From: Trichosphaerium sp. ATCC 40318
Taxonomy: Eukaryota > Discosea > Flabellinia > Trichosidae
Assembly (NCBI GenBank): GCA_038496445.1
Contig: JALMLS010000488.1
Span: 62,001 to 126,000, forward strand
Reading direction: 5' to 3'
DNA length: 64,000 nt
Within the stretch, counting starts at the first letter, position 1, and every line of letters begins with the position of its first letter. The position numbers were made by a program, and so were the translations under genes. Below are positions 12,156 through 25,871 of this stretch, piece after piece. The notes below the pieces were generated by a model that was given only the letters and a program-made list of their open reading frames with translations, was not told the DNA's origin and did not search any database.

Positions 12156-13063
12156 ATGGCTGAACAAAAAGCAACCGACTGGGTCTCATGGTTCGAAAAG
12201 AACCAAATCGAACTTAAGAAACCACCTTTTGGTACGTTTAAATGATTTTCACATTTAACGTTATAGGTCTTGCTCCAATTGAGAAATCAAGCGCTGAGGT
12301 CATCAAAAAATGTGAGGCTGAACTAAATTGTACATTCCCAGACGACTATAAATCTTTTTCACAACAAATAGGAGCAGGCACGTTCTATTACGCGTAATAA
12401 TTCATATTAACGCGTATTCAGGTACAATTGGTCGCGTTCGTGTATTTTGGTATGCTATCTTGTTTAAAACACTTCAAACGCTTAAAAATCGCTTACAATG
12501 TCAAGTCCCGTGGCTGGTGGTGGATCATGTGACTTACGTTTTCAATCCAGTGTAGTTCGGGTACAGAAATACGTCACGAACCAATTGTAGCCTTACACTG
12601 TGCGCTACGACTAGGGAAAATTCAATGATCCTGATTTTGTAAACAAACATGACTTTGATCTATCAACAGCTGTATTTTTTGCTCAAGACAAGGTTTACGG
12701 CTACTGGTTCTGTTGGCTACCAAATGATAAAGCACGTAGCTGACTAATCATCTACGCATACTTACAAACTATGAGCACAGAACAAGGATATCGTGTATTG
12801 TGTTGATGTACGCAACAAGATGCCAAAGCCTCCACGTCTAGCAAAAACCTTTGTATCATTTATAGAGCGCGTCTGCTTGGGCACTTTGATGGATGAGCTT
12901 GGTTTGAAAAAGATGAGTACACTCCAACAAGGCGGTCAAGTTGATAGTGACAGCGACGAAGAAGGTACTAGGAAAAATGCTGAACTATCTTTGCTACATA
13001 TTCTGACCTCGTTGCTTAGATCCTAAACCACCACCAAGAGTATTTGTACCATTTAGAGGGTGA
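12156..13063 (+). CDS. SMI1/KNR4 (SUKH)-superfamily protein
   Basis: The ATG at 12156 gives MAEQKATDWVSWFEKNQIEL, then IEKSSAEVIKKCEAELNCTF and PDDYKSFSQQIGAGTFY, the characteristic start of the SUKH fold (an acidic helix before a P-x-DY segment). Later exons give DFDLSTAVFFAQDKVYGYWF and DIVYCVDVRNKMPKPPR, then TFVSFIERVCLGTLMDELG. An acidic patch (DSDSDEE) joins across a final intron (12965-13020) to a proline tail PKPPPRVFVPFRG and the TGA at 13063. In yeast Knr4/Smi1 is a regulatory scaffold of cell-wall signalling; in bacteria related proteins serve as toxin immunity proteins. The role here is open. Confidence 0.7.
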
Positions 13064-13609
13064 GTGCAGTAGCAGGATCCCGTGTTGCATAAATAACCTA
13101 ATTTGAGTGTATGACTTTATTTTTGAGACACAGTTCAAGGCAAACAATATTAGTTGTAACATACCCATTGTTCCTAAAATGGAATATGATTAGTTTTAAC
13201 TTACCCTGCGCTGCAAATAATTTGCAAAATAGCCTCCCCAGAAACAGCCTTACAGTACATTACAGCACCCACTGAGATGTCCCAGAAAGCGCCATAGGTA
13301 GCCCTTTTGCAACTCTGCAAGCTACCAATTATTACATCCTTGTGGAGTACTTTACATCATGGTAAGAGGAGAAAGTCACGTGCGCTCTACAAATAATGAG
13401 TGGCGTTTTAAAAAGAATTGCGTTGAGGTAAATGTTCTACATACTTCCTTTGTAATGTCTCAAACTGCTGGAGCATGACGCTGCTTGAATAAATTTTGTT
13501 TCAACGACTCTGAATCTTGTTGACCTTTGTCAACTTTATGTTAACTGTAGCACGCTACACTAGCCCCTACGCGTTGTTTTCTGTTATGTAGGCGTATCAG
13601 TTCGTTAAA
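13064..13609. other. intergenic region, no gene seen
   Basis: About 545 bases between two plus-strand genes. No coding segment with family resemblance or splice context. One CACGTG lies near 13378. It presumably holds the 3' end of the SUKH gene and the promoter of the SET gene. Confidence 0.5.
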
Positions 13610-15867
13610 ATGGTAACCAGACGTTAAAATGCTTAAACTTACTCTATTACGTAGCTCTCGGCTAATTTACAAGAAGCTTTATTGCTACTCCAACGTAAAC
13701 GACAATTAAACCAAACTCGACCAACGAATGCTGAAGAGCTAACAACGAATCAACTGGCCTTAGCCAATGTTACTAAAAAGCTTGAAGCTCTTTTACAAGC
13801 TGACAGCAGCGTTTCAAGCCAAATAACTACTGCATCACGTGCGGTTGGTACACCAACAAGGAAACAGCTCAAAGACAAATTCAAAGACCTCCAACGCGCA
13901 ACAAAACAAGCACTGATGTCCTCAAGTGACTTGGGAAGCAACACATCAGAAGAGCTTGTCACCAAACCCATTCAAAAGCTACAATGTTGCGTTATACACG
14001 ACTTGTCGCTGTACCAGCGCGCATCGAACAGTGTGCTATTGTGTAAGGTATTCACTCAATGCAACATGAAGGTAGGCGTCAGTTTTGGCGTAGAAGATGT
14101 TGATGGCCATGTTATTCTAGCAAGTGTTTATAACACACTTGAGGCTACCCAGAAGGGGCTAGATAAAGTTTTTTACCCTGGACGTGTCATCGCTTGGAAA
14201 GCACCGTACTTGAAACTATCAGCTCATGGGCCAAACACATTCATTCGATGTGACAACCCTGATAATCTCGAGTTCATTGATGATCTCTCCTCGCCTGTTC
14301 TCATGTCTACGTCTTGGTATATCAAGGCTTCTGTTTCAGCTGATTGTACAGCAGATGGATGGAAGCTCAAGGGTAATGCATGGGTGGCAGATGGGAAATG
14401 GGTTGAAGCCATCAAGTGCTATACAAAGGGCATTGATATAGATTCAAGTCATTTTATTCTCTTGTCGAACCGTAGCCAAGCTTTTATCAAACTTGGACGA
14501 TGGGAAAAAGCTCTAAGTGATGCAAAAAGAGCACTTGAAATCAATCCAAAACATGAAAAGAGCTCTTTCAGAGCCGCTACTGCCTTGTTTGCTCTAGAAC
14601 GCTATTCTGAAGCACTGCCTTACTATGAGAGAATAACATCTTCTGCAGTCAGGATACAGACGGAGCGGACGAGGACGGCTATTAAGCAAAGTGAGGAAGG
14701 TTCTTATGACTGGGTACAAATGATCAAGACATTTATGAGCACATCGTGTACAAGGTTCAATTGTGCTAGTTTTATATCACGCCAAGTTCGTATAGATGAA
14801 GTTTCCGGAAAAGGACGTGGTATTGTCGCTAACTGTGATATTCCATCAGGTAGCTTGATATTTGTCGAAAAGGGCATAGCGATGGTATACGAAAAAGAAG
14901 CTGAAGGTATCTCTTTAGACATTGAATATGGTGTCAAAAGGATAAAGGACAAAGTCACTAAAGGTAAGCGTAAACACTTCATTCTTTGACGGATGTAGAT
15001 ATCTGTTGATTGAACTAACATTTAATAGCATTAATTGGTCGGATAAAGAAAAGAGTACAACGCGATGAGCTTGTTAGGAATAGGATAAATAATTTGTCTT
15101 GTAATGATTTTTCAGAAGCAGTTGCAAGTCAAGCGATTGGGACTTCTATAAAACATGCTATTGGCACTAATGCATGGCGAATATACAATAGATTAAAACC
15201 TAAAGAAGAGGGGGCAATACTTTTCTACTGGATCAGCCTGTTAAACCATGACTGCAACCCGAATGCCTCACTTTATTTTTTTGGAAACCTTGGGATTGTC
15301 AAGACTTTAAGAAAACTAGAAAAAGATGAAGAACTTGTCATTTCTTATGTTCCCACAGATCACTTTGTAACAGAGCGGCGTGATGGCCTAAAGTTTAGGT
15401 CTTTCAAGTGCAGTTGTAGTCGATGCAAGAAGGAGTTAAATGCATCTAATATTGAGCTGTTTAACGAAATAGAAGGTTCAATACAGGAACTTCTAGACAG
15501 TGCCAAGCGAGGGAATAAGAATTTACACCAAAGTCCAGATTTCTTACAAACAATGGAACTCATAAAGCGCCTTAAGGATGATTTCTCTGTAGCTTTGATA
15601 GGGTTATTAAAAGTGGTTCTGATAGCCTGCTCTGGTAGGGTTGGCGTTGACGCAATTGACCTTCGCACACGCTTGGTTAACTTGCACAGTTACGAATTAC
15701 ATGGCGGTAACGGATGTCGTATTGCATTGGACTGCATTGTGCTCTCTCTTATGGATTCAAAAAACTCAGAAAAATGGCAAAGTCAAGCGAAACATTGGCT
15801 CCAAATGGTAGTGCCCAATTGTTTAGTAGACTCGCTGTACAATGAACTATCTAGAGTTACTAAGTAA
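13610..15867 (+). CDS. TPR-SET domain protein (SMYD-like methyltransferase)
   Basis: Putative protein-lysine methyltransferase. ATG 13610-13612 is followed by a 42-nt intron (13613-13654), giving ML-SANLQEALLLLQRKR. A helical N-terminal region leads to a beta-rich module with KVGVSFGVEDVDGHVILAS. Tetratricopeptide repeats follow: GNAWVADGKWVEAIKCYTKG, LLSNRSQAFIKLGRWEKALS, ATALFALERYSEALPYYE. The split SET domain begins VDEVSGKGRGIVANCDIP-like at about 14790 and continues after a second intron (about 14965-15028). It has the substrate/SAM motif SLLNHDCNPNASLYFFG and the post-SET cysteines FKCSCSRCKKEL. No MYND zinc finger is visible between the SET halves, unlike canonical SMYD proteins. The order TPR before SET resembles the TPR-SET group of plants and protists. 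Confidence 0.85.
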
Positions 15868-16573
15868 AGTCTGCACATGCAAAAACCGACATAACACCAT
15901 CCTCTTTATTAATCTTACATGCAACGTGTTGATAACAGTTTTTCCAAATATTGCTATCTACGAAAACCTATTTTGTGCTAACTCTATACTATTTTCAGAT
16001 CGTTTGTGACCACAACGTACCGTGCTAGTTCCAGAAATAACTTTTTTACTAGCACAATGCGGAGGCATACTATCAAACTCACATAACTTTATTACCAATG
16101 TATTATGCGGTTGACGTCGGTGACGCTGTAAGTCATTAACGGCTTGAAAAAATACAACAAGTTAAACTTAGTAAATGAATCTCTTGGTTTGTGGACCCAT
16201 GTTGCTATGTTGGTAGAGCTCTATCACGTGCCTCAAATTAAACAGATCAGTACGTCGTTTGTATATGACTAAAAACTTATATACTACTGTGTAAACGCAA
16301 AGAAGGGAGTTTCAAGCGTTCTCCAAGCTTTTCTTTTTTCTCGGTTCTACTTTAGCCAAATTACGCTTGTGTTATAGCAACAACGTAGAGACCGGAGCTT
16401 TAGTTTTCATACAGCGAGTCCTTTTCGGTGTCTCGTAATGGTACACACAGTAGCTGAAAATCAATGAGAGCAGAGTATTTTTCAGAAATTTGAGAAATTC
16501 CGCTAGTTGTGTTACGTTTCCATTCATTATTACAAGGATCAAACCTCAGTAACAACACAAAAAAACAACAATC
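15868..16573. promoter_or_regulatory. upstream region of the actin gene
   Basis: About 700 bases without coding signal between the SET gene and actin. One CACGTG is at about 16227. A pyrimidine-rich patch (cttttctttttctcgg) lies near 16330, and short purine/AC-rich sequence immediately precedes the ATG. No clear TATA box can be claimed by eye. Confidence 0.4.
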
Positions 16574-17987
<1,414 letters not shown>

Positions 17988-18413
17988 GTGCATTGATTGT
18001 ATTTTTAAATACTTAATAAATTGTCCATTATACATTCTCGTCTTTGTTGCAGTGAAAACCGAGGCAGTCTAGGCTTGTACAAAATTGTTTATTTTGTTAA
18101 CTACAGCGGTAGTATTTATTACCAGTCAGTTCTTGCATTTGCTGTATCTGCCTCAAGTAGGCTGTTCTGGTTGGTTACACTGCACTGTCGTCTAAAATCA
18201 GAAAAATAAATCAGGAAATAAGGTTTGGATTATCAATCGTCAATTTACTTCTAAGATACTATTGTTGCAATTCTGCACCCGTGGCTGGTATGTATGATGT
18301 ATACCTTCGCATAACAGATACATTATGTGTTAAGGCTAAAGCTCAAAGGAGTAGCTTAGACGTTAGCAAAAATCAAGAGAATTTCATATGTAAGTTCAAG
18401 TTTCAAACAGCAA
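17988..18413. other. actin 3' flank, no gene seen
   Basis: AT-rich sequence following actin with an AATAAA-like tract at about 18015 (cttaataaattg), a likely polyadenylation signal. No coding segment can be supported. Confidence 0.4.
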
Positions 18414-18485
18414 GCCTTCTTAGCTCAGCGGTAGAGCGAACGGTTCTTGTCCGTTTGGTCATGGGTTCAATCCCCATAGGAGGCT
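18414..18485 (+). tRNA. tRNA, predicted Lys (CTT)
   Basis: A 72-nt cloverleaf. The acceptor stem GCCTTCT/AGGAGGC is seven pairs with one G-T. The D arm is GCTC/GAGC with a short loop. The anticodon stem AACGG/CCGTT encloses a 7-base loop TTCTTGT. The T arm is ATGGG/CCCAT around TTCAATC. With T33 in place the anticodon is CTT (18446-18448), which reads AAG (lysine). G at position 37 is unusual for lysine tRNA, so the identity is less sure than the fold. A TTTT at 18494-18497 fits RNA polymerase III termination. No intron. Confidence 0.85.
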
Positions 18486-19448
18486 GTAAATACTTTTAGT
18501 ATGCACGTTACAGAGTTTACAAACTAAAATTAATACCTGAAATTGCATACTCTAATTCAAACACAACAAGTCCATTTCGCCACTAAACTTGATTATATTC
18601 AAATAAAATGGGTGCTTTTATACACTGATGTGTGCAAGAAAATAACAATCGGACGTAACAGAGCTCAAAATCAAGAAAAGAAAATTTCAGTGAACGTTGC
18701 CGTTTCAAATCTTTGGCACTTTGATCACACATCCCACAATTTTATTAATTCTACACAATGCTGATGATAAAAGGTTATTGACGTTTCCTTTTCATGTGTT
18801 TCTCGGCCTAATGGCTTTGATCATATGTAGTAAAACTTCAGCTTGGGTTAAACCCCAGGCAAGTGACCACGTGTCACTTCCTTCTTAACTCATTATTTGG
18901 AAAACTAGTGGTGCATTGATATTGCTTGCAATGTCAGTTTCCACACAGTGATTATCCTAGCACAGCACCACCCACTAGAGTCGTAGTCACTTTTTTATGC
19001 TCTTCGGATGAGTTCTAAAAGTATTTTGCAATCTAATGTAAGGAAGTGGTATTGACCGCCTTTTGGCGTAGCTGTAAGCTAGATTTCCTTATACTAATTG
19101 TCAAATGATTGTACAAGCATGCTTTTTCTTCGCCATATGAATGCTGTTATGATCAACAAAATATCACCCAATTAAGCAAGCACTGTAAACGACGTTGAAT
19201 GGTCTAGCGGTTGTGCGCGATGCATACTTTGTCACCCTTGGTAATATTAGACACTATTGTATTGTAGTACATTAAAACGTGATATAATAATTTAACATTA
19301 TATTGTGGTTCTTGCTACAAACATAACGGCGATATCACCGTAATCTTTTTGCCAAATTTGTGTCGTACCGCGGTCAATATTTTTACGTTGGCTTCTTTCT
19401 TGTGCGCTGCTATTGATGCTGCAGCAAGTTAAGACATAGACGGGTAGT
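18486..19448. other. gene-poor interval
   Basis: About 960 bases with short open frames only and no family resemblance. One CACGTG is at about 18871. A tRNA-like A box (TGGTCTAGCGG) lies at about 19200, but no B box or cloverleaf follows. It presumably includes the promoter of the Zn2Cys6 gene. Confidence 0.4.
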
Positions 19449-22148
19449 ATGGCAGTTGCCCCACGGAAAAAAAGGCGGGTGAGCAGTAAAAGGGTTTGTA
19501 ACAGCTGCCGCACCCTCAAGTTTGAGTGTGATGGCGGTGAGAATTGCTTTAGATGCTCTGAATTAAATCAAGACTGTATTTACCCAACAATGTACCAGTC
19601 CACTCGCTGTGCGTCTGATATTATACTCCGGGTATTTCCTGATTAATTTAAATAGCAGCAAAAGATATGACGATATCAGACCTAAAACAGGAGCTTAGCG
19701 ATAAGACAGACGAAGTTGAGTATTGGCGAGCTATGTTTGAGGAACAAAAGCGATTGAAACGGGAGAAACAGCAGGGTTTTCTTTGGCACATTGCTAAACG
19801 TCTCAACATAACCGCTTCCGTTTCTCAATGGCTTCGAGTATATAATGAGAGGCTTTCATGCATTTTGGTGCGATAATAGGCGTATTTTTCTGAAACGTTT
19901 TTTTTTTCCCACAACGCTAATATAAATAGGCTGTACCGAGTCGTCACTGGACAGGAAGCTACGCAGTGGAAGCTTTTAATAGCGACTCGAGTACGTTTGA
20001 TTTAAATCAATAGAACTTGTCTGTATCCTCGCCGCTTGACTAATGATGTTGCTTTAGTAATGTTGTTAGTACATAGAATGGGGTGAGGATACAGTTTGCG
20101 ATTGTTGAGGCTCGTAAGGTAACAATCACATGCAAACACTTTTTTGTTCTAGTTTTTTGGAAGAGTCACCCTGAGACTGTTGAGCTTTTGGCGTTTCTTG
20201 CACTTGGCGCAGGAGAATCTGGAAATAGCTTTAGTGCAGATTATATGTATAATATATGTATGGGAATTATAGACGAGTTAAAAGACGCAATACATGACTG
20301 TCTCGCAAGTACGTGACAGAGGAAAAAACTTTTGTTTCAAATATTTCACAAGCGTTGCCTTTGCCACCTGTATCCTGTGTTAAAATACAATCACAATGAT
20401 TTATACATACTACAAGATATGTTTTTAGGTACGGTAGAGTGTGTAAATTGCCGGGATATGGAAGGAAGGGCCACACGACTTGTATTTTTTTGCCTTTTTT
20501 TTACACTATGGGCAAATGGATTGTCTATTTATTTTTCTTTAAGCTGGTGAGATACTACTGGGTTATTACTGCATATTTTCTGGTAAAAGCGAAGGTTTTG
20601 CCCTCCAAAATAAAGGAAACGGTACGCACACTCACTAAAAAAAGAGCTACTTGTTCGTTAGCAGACTCTCTGGTTTTTTTTTCTGAACTTGTCACAATTG
20701 CAAAGTTTCAGTTTTTTTGTTCACTTAACTGACGTGTGCTTTCTAGAAATAATAAAACAGATTTGTATGGATAATACAAATCGAAAACAACAAAAGCGCA
20801 TCTTTACACGATCTATTGAAAGTCTTAAGCTTATTTCAATGCAGCTTAGAATGTACACAAAAAATTTCATGCTTGACAGGTGAGTTTAAAAAAACCAAAT
20901 ATTTTGTGATCATGTTTTACATGTTACAGCGGTCAAGTTGTCCAAAATTACTACTAATGTATAGTCTTATCATACACAGCAAAATTATATGGTAAATGGG
21001 AAGCCAGTAGTTAGATACCTTGACCGCTGTAGTCCATAAAAAACCGTTACAAAAAAATATATCTGCTTATTGAGCAAACTTATCTTGTTCTTACAAAACC
21101 TAAGGTCACTTGAACTTGACAATGCTGTATATTTGTATTCGCAATTATCTTATATACTTCAAATGAAATCACCATCAATAGAACAATATTTAATGATTTC
21201 ATGGACTGTTTGCGTGAAGGCAAGAACTCACAAAAAAATTCACAATAATTTGTTTATTTATTTTTCTTTACAGATTTGGTACACCATTTCAACGACAGCT
21301 CCTGCAACAATCCTTCAAACCAAGTCTATACCTTTAAACTCAATGAAAAGAATTGTACGTCAAAAAAGAAAAAAACTGAATGAACTGCTGTGAAGGCAAG
21401 TACTAACTCTTTTTTTTTTCCTCAAAAAGAACAAAGACGAAGTAGCACAATTTTTATATGATATCCAGTATCTGAGACTATACGATGAATTAGTACAACA
21501 ATGTCATTCTAGTATTTATAAAAACTGGCAATCAATACTAAGTTTTGTTTCTGCATTGACTTACTATGCTGGAGGACTTCCGGAGCAAGCATCGAAAGTA
21601 AGAAAGGAAATAGAAAAATGTTATTCTTATCTTTTTTTTCAGCATGCAAAAGCTGCTTTTAAATTGTTAGTTGGCCTTGCAAGACTAAGAAAGGGTGATA
21701 TAATTACATTATGCATGCTTCTTGATATTTGTACAATAGCAATACAATTGAAAGATGATTTATTTTTTGAAAAGGTACCTACCAACCGTTGTTTGTGGCT
21801 TTTTTTTTCAGTTTTTTTGGGTTTTTTTGGTTTTTTTATTATTACAGCTGTTCAGAGTCTTATTGGTTTTTTTCTTTAATAGGTGATTATATTCTTAGAT
21901 TCACAGTTTGGTAGAATGACTGCTTTACCATATACAACGTACGTTAAACAGAAATCATAATTTTGGTTGAAAAAAAAACCATACTAATATTTTTGTTCAG
22001 TGCTTTATTTCTATTTGCAAAAGACACAGCTCTTGATTTTTCAAAGCCAGATATTCTTCATATGATGTTTGATCTTCCTCGTGAAATACGTAATCCTCCT
22101 CCTCCATCACCAAATGATACATTAGATACTCCTCCAGGATCACCTTAA
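19449..22148 (+). CDS. Zn2Cys6 binuclear-cluster transcription factor
   Basis: The ATG at 19449 gives MAVAPRKKRRVSSKR, a basic leader, then a textbook binuclear zinc cluster: CNSCRTLKFEC, a loop, and CFRCSELNQDC, with spacing C-x2-C-x6-C-x5-C-x2-C-x6-C. A predicted coiled coil follows (DLKQELSDKTDEVEYWRAMF), the usual dimerisation element. A long helical region is spread over many small exons (SHPETVELLAFLALGAGESG, YLYSQLSYILQM, GGLPEQASKHAKAAFKLLVG, MLLDICTIAIQLKDDLFF), resembling the fungal-type middle homology region. The C-terminus is proline-rich (NPPPPSPNDTLDTPPGSP) and ends at 22148. Several introns contain long T tracts. The family is typical of fungi and occurs sporadically in amoebae, so its presence beside a DGCR8 homologue is notable. 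Confidence 0.8.
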
Positions 22149-22421
22149 GACCAAATCAAAAACCAATTTTATTTGTACAATAAAAGATAGGTAGCTTGTC
22201 GAATGACAACACGTTGTCTTTTTGGTCCAAAAATATGATCAAGCCTTTCTAGGGGTGGCTGTGGACCGTTCCTGGCTATTGTAGTACTTTAAAACAAGTC
22301 TTTATTAGCTATATCATACAAATTAACTCGGACTCATACTAACACATTTCCTACGACGTTTGGTTTGGACAACGTGTGAAAAACTAATTTTGTACAAAAG
22401 GTGGAAGTGGAGTATTATTAT

Positions 22422-24909
22422 TTAAACTTTATAAAACAGCCTACTCCAATACATACAACTATCAACGCCACAACTAGATGCAAACGTAAATAACACTCCT
22501 TAAAAAAAGTGAAGATGGAAAAAAAACGTACTGATACCGATTGCAATAAATATCCATATCGCCATACAAACATCTCCAATACATGTTTGAGTAGGGTCTC
22601 TATTATCTTGTGCAACACTAGGTTGAGATGGTTGAGAAGAATTGCTGCTTGTAGGCGCTGCAGATGGTACGATAGTCGTAGTTGTTGACACTGATGGCGA
22701 AGTCACTCCAGTGGATGGTGTCGGTGGTACTGCACTCGATGAAGGAGCAAGTGTTTGATCTACTGGCGCATCAACAGGTTCACTAGTTGGGATCCCTGTT
22801 GGAGTGCTTGTTGAAATAGCAGTTGGTGGGTTTGTAGGGAAGTCAGTTGGAGATACCGTGGACATAAAGTTTGAACATGATGGTGCTAAAGTGTTATTGA
22901 ATACCCAACCAAGACCTACATGCTAACAGTTAGTAACTTTTTTTGGAATCCATTTTAGGAACAACTATAGTATTTACAACGTACTCTCTAATATTGAAAT
23001 CTCGGGTGGTTGTAACTGTCGCTTAAGTATACCTGGAAATATTCCCGGGTTCATTACAGCTTGTGGCATTTGTGTACTATCAATATGTGACATGCTTGAT
23101 CCTCTACAAAAATAATATTTAATCACGTGTTAAAAGTTAAAAACATCAAAAACTCGAATTTTTTTTGGGTTCCTTTTTTCTTTCTCGAAAAATCTTGTAC
23201 CTTTGGAACGATGAAGGGAAATAAAGTTGGGGTAGAGTACCACAAGCATCAGTTTCTTGCGATTTGTATACTATTGGCCCAAAGGCACCTCTTCAAGGAA
23301 GAATGTTAGCATGAGCGTGATTGTCAATGCTTTGTTGGAAGCTGCTGTAAAGCATTGTTCCTTGACGTACGTTAATCCTGGAGTTGTGGTGCGCAGGAAT
23401 CCAAGGCTGTTAAATAGTGTTTGGTTGAAGTTTTGGAGATACATTGAACGCTCATATTCGGTTCTGAAGTTTGTAAGCTAAACAAAGAGAGTTGGAAAGT
23501 GTAAAGTTTTTGGACTTTTCTTATTTTGTTTTCGTTTGTTGTTTTGCTTCTTTTTGCATACCGTTGTACTTGACGAGCCATCTGAAACTACAATACTAGT
23601 CAGTTATTGAACTATGTAATATAGTGGATAAATACAACGACGTACGTGTAAGACTTGCAAAGCCAAATCCGTGCAGAATTTCATGAAGAAGAACAGTAAA
23701 AAAATCATACCTAAAACAAGTTATTTCTTTTTGCAGACCAATATATATTGACACTGGGTTTATACGTACTCATTTCTTGCTATATTATTGCTCATAGATA
23801 AATGGTAACCTAGGCGAAAAAACGTGAGTAAATGATAATAAAAAAGCACTCGTGTAGGGTTTAAACATTATATTCTAGCAGGTTCTCTATGTATGCATCA
23901 TTCAAGGGTCCCCACATACGTTGACTATTGGCTCTGAAACAAACTTAATATCTTTATCCTGGGCCATATTAGGCGGCCAAAAGTCACGTGCTGGGTACCT
24001 TGAGTGATGCGACACAAAGCTTCCAAAAACCCGAAATAAATTTTATCATATTGGGTAGGTTTGTTTTTTTTTTGGATTGTACAAGACACTTCATGGTGTA
24101 AAACAAATAAACGTACGTGCTCCAAAATTAACAATGACAGATATATCAGCGAGATTATGTTGAGGATATGGTTTTCTGTTAAGCTCATAACGTAGTGTGG
24201 CAGCACCACGGTTAAAATTATTAGGGAAACCAACCCAGAATGTTCCAGCTGCTGCCAACCTTGAGGAAGTTTGATCGTTTTCAGAAGTCTCAAAAGTAAC
24301 AGAAAGAGTCCTCTTTGCTAAAACATAACGTAAGCACTTAGTTTAACTTAGTTAAACGGGCTATAACTGAAGTTTACCTCTGTCGCTATTTGGAAAGTCA
24401 AGAATACCACCTAAGTACTGTAGTAGTGTTTCAACTATACTTTGAGCCTATTAGGCACGTGTTAACTGATGAAAAAACTGCAACAACTGAACACAAAGCA
24501 AAATCCCCTGAAGTCTCCAAATCCGTATGTCGAACTTACTTGAGGACCATCTGTAGGATCATCAAATCCTATGCCTGTACCATCATCACAATCAGTAAAA
24601 TAAACTTCCCATGAAATAGTATGCGAATCAACCTGTTTGTTGAAGGTGAATTAGAAGAGCACGTGTGTGAAAGGGCGTAATTATGGTAATGTTTACAATC
24701 AATGTTGGTGTTGATCTTTTCCACGTGATAAACGTAGTGTTTTTTATTTGTTTACACTCTGTGTCGTAGCACTGGAACGCCTTTGGCTCTATAAGAATAT
24801 TAAACGATGCGTAGAGAAAAAAGAACTCCGAGGCACCTTCTTCAGACGCATAGATGGTTAAAATGAATGTTAATAGGTAAATTACGGCGTACAGGCACTT
24901 TAGCGTCAT
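22422..24909 (-). CDS. membrane-anchored HExxH zinc metalloprotease
   Basis: The ATG at 24909 encodes a signal peptide (MTLKCLYAVIYLLTFILTIY). The ectodomain reads EVYFTDCDDGTGIGFDDP, FWVGFPNNFNRGAATLRYEL and LADISVIVNFG, then the zinc motif LLHEILHGFGFASLT at about 23650-23700 (HEILH, first two zinc ligands and catalytic Glu). It continues with GAFGPIVYKSQETDACG. A long Ser/Thr/Pro stalk (22865-22600, repeating PT and PS) precedes a hydrophobic segment CMAIWIFIAIGI and a short tail ending at 22422. HE-x-x-H-G-F-G-F is reminiscent of leishmanolysin-like or other zincins, but I cannot place the third ligand. It is probably a cell-surface protease with a mucin-like stalk. Several introns hold CACGTG (about 23986, 24457). 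Confidence 0.65.
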
Positions 24910-25517
24910 GTAGCCTTGTGTTTGAAGGGAGTAAATTATGTACACTTACGTAGGTACAACACAAAAAAGTCTTCGCAATTCTTGTTGTGTCTAGAAATTC
25001 TATCTAAATCTTTGCAAAGCCAGATTTCTTGTGTAAACTAAAAAGCATCTTTTCGTCATGATGAACAATGTAAAGTGTCATCATCGAGCACATGATTTCT
25101 ATTGCACTGGTGCTAAGGCATTTACATCTGCGGAACCTATGTCCATTTTTAATGTTAGTACTGAGGATGGGTGGCGCATCTGTAGCTGTAGCCGTATAGA
25201 GGAAAATAATAGGGTTATCGCTAAAAAAGATGTTCAATAAGCCATTAAGTTCAGTAAAAATGGAGACATGTAATTCTTCGCACCTTAACTATCACTAGTC
25301 TCATATACCTGCGGGCAAAAGGTACAATGGCAGCGCACGAATAGTGGATTAAAAAATCAACAGTTGACCAAGGTATTAATGCATGTGCTCACATAGGTGA
25401 AGAATTTTGTTCTAATAGCTATCGGTTTTATTTATTACCAGTCTAGTCATACACGTTGTTTCTTACATATTTGTTGTATCACGTGACTGTTGCTATTTGC
25501 ATGAATCATTGTTAGGC
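24910..25517. other. intergenic region, no gene seen
   Basis: About 600 bases between the protease start and the end of the secreted-peptide gene. Two short overlapping open frames around 25004-25240 have no family match or start/splice support. The left arm of the inverted repeat begins near 25450. Confidence 0.4.
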
Positions 25518-25871
25518 CTAACAGCGTCCGTTTCCACGCAAACAGTCTTTATAGTCATCATAGCAAGCTCTCCATTTTCTGTCAATGCAGCTGTCTGCAC
25601 TTCTCTTCCAAGGACACTCGCGTTCTGCTTGGTGAAAACACCTATTTTTTATGCTAACACAACACCTCCAAACCTATAAAAGAGTTTAAGCATGTAAATA
25701 TGATTATGTTATGATACCAAAAACGCATGGAGACATGTACAGAAAGTAAGGAAACACAAAAAATGTTTGATAAGTACTTACCGATTGTTCTGATTTTTCA
25801 CTCCGACATACTACCTGTGTTATACAGATTATGACAATGAAGCATAAGAGTAGTAGAGCTGTTGTTTGCAT
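25518..25871 (-). CDS. small secreted cysteine-rich peptide
   Basis: Two exons, 25871-25782 and 25673-25518, joined by a 108-nt GT-AG intron in phase 0. They encode 81 residues. Exon 1 is a signal peptide (MQTTALLLLCFIVIICITQV) plus a short linker. Exon 2 is a 51-residue basic domain with eight cysteines (WRCC, NRC, REC, DSC, RAC, KDC and a final GRC), implying four disulfides. Charged motifs include RKWRACYDDYKDCLRGN. I cannot assign a family; effectors, antimicrobial peptides and protease inhibitors share this format. A damaged copy lies in inverted orientation at 26325-26575. Intact frame, splice sites and signal peptide suggest this copy is functional. Confidence 0.65.

Noticed and set aside
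12058-12258. Separate plus-strand gene beginning at 12058
   Set aside because: Its frame runs through the start of the SUKH gene and has no similarity; the ATG at 12156 in another frame is the supported start.
19195-19245. Second tRNA suggested by the A-box-like TGGTCTAGCGG
   Set aside because: No B box (GGTTCGAATCC-like) and no cloverleaf within 100 bases; at most a tRNA remnant.
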